Assembly (NCBI GenBank): GCA_910577155.1
Contig: CAJTMS010000031.1
Coordinates: forward strand, 1-25,594
Source: an uncultured Mailhella sp.
GTDB taxonomy: Bacteria > Desulfobacterota > Desulfovibrionia > Desulfovibrionales > Desulfovibrionaceae
DNA length: 25,594 bases
Direction of reading: 5' to 3'
In this document: one piece after another, positions 16,501 to 22,598 of the stretch
Numbering within the stretch: position 1 is the first letter of the stretch
How the letters are laid out: every line of letters starts with the position of its first letter
Notes under the pieces: model-generated
The model's database searches: none
What the model was told of the DNA's origin: nothing
What the model saw: the letters and a program-made list of their open reading frames with translations, nothing else
Made by a program: the position numbers and the translations under genes

Positions 16501-16706
16501 CCTTTGGTCTCGGGGTTATCCCGCTTCTTTTAGCCTCCGGCGCAGGTGCAGCCAGCCAGCTTGCGGTTGGCGGTGCAGTATTCTTTGGTACGGTAACCGC
16601 AACGTCTCTGGGTATTTTCTTTATCCCGACATTCTTTGCTGTTGTGGCAATTACTGTTGGTATCTTGTTCAAGAAAATATCTGTTCGTGATTTGTTCAAA
16701 GACTAA
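13572..16706 (+). CDS. RND multidrug efflux pump, inner-membrane transporter (AcrB/MexB, HAE1 family)
   Basis: This proton-driven trimeric pump exports hydrophobic and amphiphilic compounds from the periplasm and inner membrane. It is full length (1044 residues against 1049 for AcrB). The N-terminus MARFFIHHPIFAWVLAIITM, the porter-domain start LPVSQYPEVAPPTIQISATY and the repeated 12-helix plan are all diagnostic. Proton-relay residues are present: the paired Asp in GLLVDDAIVVVENVERLM (TM4) and the Lys in GLSAKNAIMVVEFAKD (TM10). It is translationally coupled to the adaptor gene and followed by a strong terminator. No outer-membrane channel or TetR-type repressor is adjacent, so a channel encoded elsewhere is probably shared. 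Confidence 0.97.
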   Translation: MARFFIHHPIFAWVLAIITMLSGVLALFLLPVSQYPEVAPPTIQISATYLGASASTTEETVTQVIEQNITGIDNMIYMKSTSDSNGMVNIAVSFLQGTDSDIAQVQVQNKIQTAITSLPESVQRLGVSIDKGNSNMLMVLALTCNDGTLDSVDLADYMGSYIKDQISRLPGVGSVQLFGDEYAMRIWLDLKKLYDYNMTATDVVNAISAQNAQVTAGQLGSLPAEKTAQINVVIKGQNLLQTVQQFEDILLRVDEEGRSVFLKDIARVEIGSASYNTSSQVNLKSSGALGIMLASGANALNTANEVKEKLKELRSFLPENIDIVIPYDTTPPIVASVENVVHTLFEAIVLVFLIMYLFLQNIRATLIPTIAVPVVLLGTFAILLVLGFSVNTLSLFAMVLAIGLLVDDAIVVVENVERLMTTEKLDPVEAAEKSMEQVSGALVGIVAVLCAVFLPMAFLSGSTGVIYRQFSVTIVTAMLMSLAVALILTPSLCATILKQHEGEKKIGKFFVKFNDFFEKFTNLYYNKVVSLLRQGGKMLIGYAVIIVALIFMYFQLPKGFLPDEDAGLMMGIVSLPPNSTQAQTLAVLEDIEHYVLENEGELLDSVIVVAGYGMESQGQNVGVVFVSLKDWSQRKGKENSAFAMAERVRNHFAGDIRGSIYVMIPPAIIELGTSSGFTLELQDNGGLGHEKLIAARNQLMAAAFQNPKIAYVRPTGLEDSVQYEISFDYQKASSLGLSVSEISNNISIMLGGMYVNDFIDRGRIKKVYVQGDSPFRMTPDDLLNLSFRNNQGKMVPFSSIAHVGWTQGSAMLERYNGISSVELQGVGAPGVTTGEAMAIMEEEVAKLGQGFGLSWTGMSYEEKQAGNQTTIVLGISALIVFLALAALYESWAIPFSVILMIPIGVLGAVLGTFILGLSNDIYFQVGLLATMGLSAKNAIMVVEFAKDLMEKEGKTYRAAAAEAARLRLRPILMTSLAFGLGVIPLLLASGAGAASQLAVGGAVFFGTVTATSLGIFFIPTFFAVVAITVGILFKKISVRDLFKD

Positions 16707-16726
16707 CCATTAACAATAAAAAAGAG

Positions 16727-16764
16727 AAAGTCCCTCTTTTGCTGATACAAGGGGGACTTTTTTT
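16727..16764 (+). terminator. Intrinsic terminator of the RND efflux operon
   Basis: AAAGTCCC (16727-16734) pairs with GGGACTTT (16753-16760), with further pairing inside the loop, followed by more T up to 16764. The rest of the gap, 16765-16929, shows no feature I can support. Confidence 0.85.
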
Positions 16765-16929
16765 GTATTTATTTTATAACACGAACAAAAGCATTTTCGG
16801 TCATGATTAAGCATTATTATGCAGGGGAAAAGGCTATCTCTGTTGTTTGTTTATTCAAGCAGAAATAAATCGGGATAATGTCTATCATGGATTTGCGTTA
16901 GGGGCTATGGGGGGAATAACTCCTCCTAC

Positions 16930-16958
16930 AAAAAAGAACACATGTGTAAATAGTTCTT
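16930..16958 (-). terminator. Intrinsic terminator of the helicase gene
   Basis: On the minus strand AAGAAC (16958-16953) pairs with GTTCTT (16939-16934) followed by T residues. The loop holds a self-complementary ACACATGTGT. It overlaps the helicase stop codon at 16957-16959. Confidence 0.6.
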
Positions 16959-19935
16959 ACCAAGTCGTGGGGATACGAACTTTTTGTCCTGCCTTATTGG
17001 TAAAAAGCAGATATCCGTTGTTTTGGGCAAATTCATAAAGCTCTTTGGTTAGCCGAACGTCTTGGGTGCAGTATGCAATAATTTTATCTATTTCACCTTG
17101 TTTCCACCATGTGAGGGCTTTGAGCCCGTCGGCACTTTTTTGCATGTTAAAGGTGGAACGAGCCAAATTATCAAGACTGACAAGATAATTTAAGCGTTTT
17201 TTTATTTCATGGAGCATATCAAAGCTTGGTAAGTCCCATAGATTATACGAACAAAACGGCTGTAAAACTTTGTAGTCAAAGCCTAGAGTATTAAAACCAA
17301 CAATTAAATCAGCCTGCTGCATAAGGGTAAACATTTCCTCAAGTCTTTCCTGCGTAAAACTTTGGTATGTTTTTCCGTCAAAAAGAACAGCTGCGCTGAC
17401 CCCCATTAAATGGCTGTTCTTCCAACCGCCCACTTCGTCAGCACTATAGCGGGTTTCAACGTCTAAAACCATAATGGTTTTCATTGATACTGCCGCGTTG
17501 GAAAGATCGAAAGTTTGTTCTGTAATTTTGGGTATGACTTGCGGGGCATGCGCAATCTGTTCAGGAGGAAATTCATTATTGATCAGCAGTTCCAAAAGTG
17601 CTTTTGCCCCGTCTTTATCAATGGGACGGTTTCCTGAACCACATTTGGGTGAAATGACACAAGAAGGACAGCCCAGCTCACAGGGGCAGGATTCTAAACG
17701 GGAAAGCACTGCTTTGAGTAATATTTCCAGTTTTGAAAAGGCTTCTTTGCAAAGTCCTGCGCCGCCAACACTGCCGTCATAAATAAAAACAGCAGGACTG
17801 TTCAGTGCAGGGAAAAAGGGAATGGAAATTCCGCCGATATCATTCCTGTCCGCCATGACCACAAGGGGCATAAGCCCGATGGTAATATGCTCAAAAGCAT
17901 GAATTGCGCCCATAAAATGATAAAATTTTTCTTCCAGAGCTTTGACACAGTATTCAGGAATAATAAACCAAAGTCCTTCTGTTTCAAAGGTCAAAGGGGG
18001 ATATTCCAAGCTTTCAATACTCAAAAGTTTGAGCGTGCTGTTTTGCCTTCGTTCATAACCGGTGAGGTTTTCTGTCACTTTGAGTTTTCCAAATCCAACT
18101 TCAAAACCAAAAACCCTGCAGGAAGCTAAAACTTCTAAAATTTCTGTGTTTTTATTGTTTCTTGCCCGTGTATGCCAAAGGACATTTTCTTTATGCACAT
18201 AAATGCTTTTCGTGGAAAAATCCAGAGTATCTACAAGATATTGGTGTTTATTATGGAGGTAAATCGCTCCTTCATGGGTTTCCATATAGGCTTGGCGTAA
18301 GTCAACAGTTCCAATAATCTGACTTTTTGAGGCAAGATTGAGAAAAGCCTGCGTTTGTGCTGTTTCTTGCCGGACAGTTTCTTTTTGTGTTTCTTGTGTA
18401 TCGGAAAGGGTATTGAGCCAAAAGTTTTGGGGATTAATGGCAATGCGTTCAATGATATTAAAGGTTGTTCCGCTTCCCCGCAAGTCAATATGCAAATGGG
18501 GACGTTTGCGGGAAGCATAAAATTTTTCTCCTGTTTCGTCCTGTAAAAGCAGCCCCTGCATGCACAGTTCATGGATTTGTTCCGGTACTGTTTTTTCCTG
18601 CAGCCATGGTTCATTTTTTTCGAGCACAAGTTCAGCCGCCGCACATTCCAGATGTTTTTGCAAAATATAGGGATTTTCTGTGTTGATGACAGCATTCTCC
18701 GGCGGGCGGTTAAAAAATTCTTCGGGATTTTGCATAAAATATTGGTCAAGGGCATCTTCTCCTGCCAAAAGAAAAATGGCAGATTCCTGTCCCTTTCTGC
18801 CCACACGCCCTGATCGCTGCAGCGTAGACATTATGGTACCGGGATAGCCCACCAATATGCATAAATCCAAATTGCCAATATCAATACCCAGCTCAAGCGC
18901 ACTTGTTGAAACAATGCAGCCTAAAGTGCCGTTACTCATTTTTTCTTCAATTTCCCGGCGCTCTTCCGGGAGAAATCCTGCACGATAGGCGTTAATTTTA
19001 TGACGGTATTGGTTATTTTTTTCCGAAGCCCACATGCTGATGAGTTCCGTCATTTTTCTGGAGCGGCAATAAACAATGGTTCGCAAATTGCGTTTGAGGG
19101 CTGATTTAATAAGAGAAATAGCATAGGAGGCAGGGCTTTCTTCAGGATTGACAAGCACAATATGTTTTTTGCCAAGGGGAGCACCTGAATAGTCGATAAG
19201 TTCCGTATCGGCTGTTCCTAAAAGTTTTTGGGCTAATTCCTTTGGGTTGCCAATGGTTGCAGTGCATAATATACGTTTCGGCGCGGCATTGTAATGCTGA
19301 CAGATACGCTGTATCCTGCGAAAAATCTGTGCCATGTGCGAACCAAAAACACCGCGGTAGGTATGGGCTTCATCGAGCACAATAAAGGAAAGACCGGCAA
19401 AAAATTCCCGCCAGCTGGCATGGCTGGGCATAATGCCCAGATTGAGCATGTCGGGATTGGTAATCAATATATTGGGGATTTTTTTACGGATTTTTTGCCG
19501 CTCAGAGGGAGTGCAGTCGCCGTCATACAAAGCAATGCTCGGTTTGTGTTTCCAGTCTTTGATAAAATTTTGCAAAAAGGTATACTGGTCACGGGCTAAA
19601 GCTTTGAGGGGAAAAATGTACAGGGCATGGGAATGGGAATTTTGTAAAAATGTTTCGAGAACAGGCAGGGTATAAACCATACTTTTCCCGCTGGCGGTGG
19701 GGGAGGTAATGACAATATCCCTGCCCTGCATGATTGCGTCAAGAGCGTGTGCCTGATGGGTATACAGTTTTTTTATGCCATAATGGTGCAAAGTTTCTGA
19801 TAATGCAGGGGAAAGAGCAGAGCAGGGGCTGTCAAACGCAGCTTCTTTTTCTGAAAGGATTTTGTGATAAACAATTTGCCTTTTCATTTCCTCATGCAGG
19901 TAAAAGGCTTGTAAGTATTCTTGGATTTGTGACAT
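16957..19935 (-). CDS. DEAH-box helicase (MrfA/YprA-like, DUF1998) fused to a DEDD 3'-5' exonuclease (MrfB/YprB-like)
   Basis: Two SF2 helicase domains come first: Q-like region YTHQAHALDAI (58-68), Walker A TASGKS (80-85), DEAH (188-191), CTAT (224-227) and motif VI QRSGRVGR (373-380). A DUF1998-type region follows, with a zinc-site cysteine cluster CPCELGCPSC...C (Cys 750, 752, 756, 759, 765). The last 175 residues are an RNase H-fold exonuclease with VLDVET (Asp825, Glu827), FNTLGFDYKV (Asp887) and YCTQDV (Tyr955, Asp959). In Bacillus subtilis MrfA and MrfB are separate neighbouring genes acting together on mitomycin C damage; here they form one chain of 992 residues. The start ATG 19935 lies one base after the dynamin gene stop, so translation is probably coupled. 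An upstream in-frame ATG at 19986 overlaps that gene and is less likely. Confidence 0.9.
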   Translation of the reverse strand: MSQIQEYLQAFYLHEEMKRQIVYHKILSEKEAAFDSPCSALSPALSETLHHYGIKKLYTHQAHALDAIMQGRDIVITSPTASGKSMVYTLPVLETFLQNSHSHALYIFPLKALARDQYTFLQNFIKDWKHKPSIALYDGDCTPSERQKIRKKIPNILITNPDMLNLGIMPSHASWREFFAGLSFIVLDEAHTYRGVFGSHMAQIFRRIQRICQHYNAAPKRILCTATIGNPKELAQKLLGTADTELIDYSGAPLGKKHIVLVNPEESPASYAISLIKSALKRNLRTIVYCRSRKMTELISMWASEKNNQYRHKINAYRAGFLPEERREIEEKMSNGTLGCIVSTSALELGIDIGNLDLCILVGYPGTIMSTLQRSGRVGRKGQESAIFLLAGEDALDQYFMQNPEEFFNRPPENAVINTENPYILQKHLECAAAELVLEKNEPWLQEKTVPEQIHELCMQGLLLQDETGEKFYASRKRPHLHIDLRGSGTTFNIIERIAINPQNFWLNTLSDTQETQKETVRQETAQTQAFLNLASKSQIIGTVDLRQAYMETHEGAIYLHNKHQYLVDTLDFSTKSIYVHKENVLWHTRARNNKNTEILEVLASCRVFGFEVGFGKLKVTENLTGYERRQNSTLKLLSIESLEYPPLTFETEGLWFIIPEYCVKALEEKFYHFMGAIHAFEHITIGLMPLVVMADRNDIGGISIPFFPALNSPAVFIYDGSVGGAGLCKEAFSKLEILLKAVLSRLESCPCELGCPSCVISPKCGSGNRPIDKDGAKALLELLINNEFPPEQIAHAPQVIPKITEQTFDLSNAAVSMKTIMVLDVETRYSADEVGGWKNSHLMGVSAAVLFDGKTYQSFTQERLEEMFTLMQQADLIVGFNTLGFDYKVLQPFCSYNLWDLPSFDMLHEIKKRLNYLVSLDNLARSTFNMQKSADGLKALTWWKQGEIDKIIAYCTQDVRLTKELYEFAQNNGYLLFTNKAGQKVRIPTTW

Positions 19936-19936
19936 A

Positions 19937-22450
19937 TTATTGGAAATCAGCTTTGGATAAAAATTGCCGTGCATTTTCAAGGGCATGTTGAGCAGTTTGT
20001 TTGTCAGTGTTTGCGGTGAGGTGAAGCTGTTTTAAAAATGTTGTGTACCAGTGAATATGTATGGTTTCAGAAAAAAGCAGTTCAAAGGACGGAAGAAAAC
20101 TCTGTTCGATAATAGTTTGATATTGCTTGCAAAGTTCCTTTTGTTTTTCCTCTAAAATTTGTTCCAGAGCAAGGCGGATTTTTTTTGCCCATGCTTCAAT
20201 TTTTTTTTGCTTTTTTGCTAAAATATTTTTTTTATGTTTTTGTATATCTCCTTGAAAGTGCAGGGTAATCGCTCCAATTCCTGTGAGAATAAGCCCGGAA
20301 AGGCTGATAGGGTCACCTAAAAAGGCAAGAGCGATACTGCCAACTGTGAGAAAATTAAAAAATGAAGCAGAAAGCACAAAACCGCTCCCTGCTCCTGCCA
20401 GAAAGAGGGAAAGCTGTTTCATTTTGAGATTGCCTTGGATAAGGATATTATTGAGAGCAGTACTTTCAATATTGGTATTGCCCATGGCGTTTACCGAAAG
20501 GGAAATGGTTTCCAGACATTCATGGGATAACGTATGTATATCTGCATGAAAAATCTTGATTTTTTCTTCCCATATCTGGAGCTGTGCCTCTTCTTTCTGG
20601 ATAAATTCGTGGACTATGCTTTGCGCAAGCTGTTTTGCTTCTTTTTGGTCAAATTCTTTCCATGCTTCATTTTTTGCAATATTGTTTCCAAGACTGTCTG
20701 CAAATTCATGGGCTTTTAATTGTATACGCCGGATAAATTTTTCCTCAAAGATATCGAGTTCTTCCTCCTGCTGTTTTTTCCATGCAAGAATATCTTTTTC
20801 CACGCTCTTGGTAAGCTGTATTGCTTGTGTTCGATACTTTTCAAGGGCAATGCTCAGGGATTGTTCATGTTTTTCCAAAAGCTGCATAAAATTTGCAGGG
20901 CAGACTGCTGTAATTTCATTTTGTTCCGTTTCCAGTTTCTTTTGGATTATGTGCAAGAAATTTTGTGCATTTTGGGTGATTTTCCGCTGATAAATTTTAA
21001 AATTATCGTTTTTTTGAACGGCTTTTTCAAGAAGAGCTAAAAACTCCTCCCAATTATTTTGCTGGATTTTGGAAAGATGTTTTTGAAAACAAAAATGCTC
21101 CATGAGTTCCTTAGGATTAAGACAGCACAGCCCTAAAAAAACAAGATGGGGATTGGAGTTTTTTATTTCCTGAAAAAGGAGATTTGCCCGATTTATAGCG
21201 GCATGACTTTTTTCCCGCTCGTTGAGCCTGTCAATATTGGTAATAACACCAATAAGCGTGATAACCCGCCCTTTGGCGGTAATTTCCCGCAAAAAATTCA
21301 GCTCGCTGGCAGAATCAGGTTTTCTTGCGTCCACAACAAAAATTATACAGTCAGCCTGCAAACTTTCTCTATGGGTTAAATAGTCGTGAAACATATTGAT
21401 ACAATTGAGCCCCGGAGTATCACTGATATGAAAACCCTGAGCAAGGAAAGGATTGTTTAATCCTATATAAACTTTTGCAACTTGCCCCGTAAATTTCCCG
21501 TTAATATGCATGTAATCAGCAAGCTGCCGCTTATTTATTTTGATCTTTCTGCCATAGGAAAAGGGAGAAACTGTCTGCTTTGGCTCAAAAAGCCCTTGTT
21601 TTGCATAAAGTTCTTTTTGAATAAGACTATCTTTTTCTTCAAGAAATTCAATGAAATATTCTTCTGTTTCATGAAAATAAAATTCAATGGGCACAGCCGT
21701 TTGCGGAATAGATTCTTCAACAGAACTTAATTCCTGCTTTAAAAGGGCATTAATAAGGGAGCTTTTCCCCCTTTTTCCTTCACCCGCAATGACAATATGA
21801 TATGCTTGATTATGGAGAGTGCTTAAAAAATCGGTAAATTCCTGTTCCAGATTTTTATCAGAAGCAATCAGAGGAAAAAAGGGGAGGAAAAGATTCTGCA
21901 CATTCTGCTGAAAATTTGATAAAGGGTGTGCAGCATTTTGAAATGTTTTTGATTTTATTGGAATATGCTGTTTAATTTGTTTTGAGAGGTCAGAAAACTG
22001 TTCTTTAGAAATGGCAAGGTACTTTGGCAGTTTGTGTTTTGTGTCTTTCTTGGCATCGTTATGCAGAGCATGCAAAAGCCTTTGATTGTCAGGGCTTGTA
22101 AACAATGCACTTTTGTCTAATTCTGTGAACAGAATATGTTTTTCCTGTTCAGAAAAACTTTCCAGAAAAGCAGGTAAGAATTTCTCTTTTTCAGGAGGTC
22201 TAGTAAGGCTGAAGTGGAATTTGGCAAGGGTATAGGCTTCGGGTTTAGGTAAAATTTTTTCTAAAAGGGAAAATAAAAAATTGTAAACCGCAGCAGCATT
22301 GTTGTTTTGATTTTTATAAAGTAACGTAAAAAAAAGAATAAGCAAATCTTCTTTTTTATCTGTATGCAAGGATAAAAAACGTTCAGAATGGGAGATTTCT
22401 TCCGCAAAATTGGGCAATTGCGGAACTATGGTTTGTTCTTTGCTTTTCAT
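19937..22450 (-). CDS. Bacterial dynamin-like GTPase with membrane-insertion segment
   Basis: This is a large GTPase expected to bind, tubulate or fuse membranes. A helical N-terminal region of about 215 residues is followed by a GTPase domain: G1 GEGKRGKSS (223-231), G2 Thr251 in ESIPQTAVP, G3 DTPG (344-347) and G4 TNID (404-407). A long charged helical stalk (about 480-660) leads to two hydrophobic segments (about 680-730) that resemble the paddle of mitofusin-like bacterial dynamins, then a second coiled coil returns to the C-terminus. 837 residues is typical of large members. The ATG at 22450 is preferred: a TATATT box ends six bases upstream, and the ATG 39 bases further up lies in the terminator hairpin. 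The helicase-exonuclease gene follows after one base. Confidence 0.88.
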   Translation of the reverse strand: MKSKEQTIVPQLPNFAEEISHSERFLSLHTDKKEDLLILFFTLLYKNQNNNAAAVYNFLFSLLEKILPKPEAYTLAKFHFSLTRPPEKEKFLPAFLESFSEQEKHILFTELDKSALFTSPDNQRLLHALHNDAKKDTKHKLPKYLAISKEQFSDLSKQIKQHIPIKSKTFQNAAHPLSNFQQNVQNLFLPFFPLIASDKNLEQEFTDFLSTLHNQAYHIVIAGEGKRGKSSLINALLKQELSSVEESIPQTAVPIEFYFHETEEYFIEFLEEKDSLIQKELYAKQGLFEPKQTVSPFSYGRKIKINKRQLADYMHINGKFTGQVAKVYIGLNNPFLAQGFHISDTPGLNCINMFHDYLTHRESLQADCIIFVVDARKPDSASELNFLREITAKGRVITLIGVITNIDRLNEREKSHAAINRANLLFQEIKNSNPHLVFLGLCCLNPKELMEHFCFQKHLSKIQQNNWEEFLALLEKAVQKNDNFKIYQRKITQNAQNFLHIIQKKLETEQNEITAVCPANFMQLLEKHEQSLSIALEKYRTQAIQLTKSVEKDILAWKKQQEEELDIFEEKFIRRIQLKAHEFADSLGNNIAKNEAWKEFDQKEAKQLAQSIVHEFIQKEEAQLQIWEEKIKIFHADIHTLSHECLETISLSVNAMGNTNIESTALNNILIQGNLKMKQLSLFLAGAGSGFVLSASFFNFLTVGSIALAFLGDPISLSGLILTGIGAITLHFQGDIQKHKKNILAKKQKKIEAWAKKIRLALEQILEEKQKELCKQYQTIIEQSFLPSFELLFSETIHIHWYTTFLKQLHLTANTDKQTAQHALENARQFLSKADFQ

Positions 22451-22456
22451 GAAGAA

Positions 22457-22485
22457 AATATAACAAAAAAAAAGCGTTTTGCCTA
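22457..22485 (-). promoter_or_regulatory. Possible promoter of the dynamin-helicase operon, leaderless geometry
   Basis: On the minus strand TAGGCA (22485-22480), 17 bases, then TATATT (22462-22457); transcription would start at the A of the ATG at 22450. The -35 box lies in the loop of the nrdJ terminator hairpin. Boxes match four and five of six positions. Confidence 0.35.
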
Positions 22486-22507
22486 TCATGGAAAAACGCT
22501 TTTTTTA
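22465..22507. terminator. Bidirectional terminator downstream of nrdJ
   Basis: AAAAAAAAAGCGTTTT (from 22465) and AAAACGCTTTTTTT (to 22506) form a long stem around a 12-base loop. On the minus strand the stem ends in nine T, so it terminates nrdJ transcripts; on the plus strand it ends in seven T. It separates nrdJ from the dynamin gene. Confidence 0.8.
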
Positions 22508-22533
22508 AGGAGGAACGATGCATTATTTTTCTT

Positions 22534-22586
22534 GGGGGAAATGATTATTTCTGCGGATAACGACAGCAGTGCTAATCATTTCCCCC
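22534..22586. repeat. 14-bp perfect inverted repeat in the nrdJ 3' region
   Basis: GGGGGAAATGATTA (22534-22547) is the exact complement of TAATCATTTCCCCC (22573-22586) around a 25-base loop. The loop has a smaller CTGC/GCAG stem. Outer A/T-rich flanks (ATTATTTT and AAAATAAT) could extend the pairing. No T-run follows on either strand, so it is not a terminator. Confidence 0.75.
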
Positions 22587-22598
22587 TAAAATAATATA

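Noticed and set aside
16847..17038. A 63-codon plus-strand frame from a TTG, with a protein-like stretch HGFALGAMGGITPP
   Set aside because: It has no ribosome binding site, runs through the helicase terminator and into the antisense of the helicase 3' end, and matches no family I know. A pseudogene remnant cannot be excluded.
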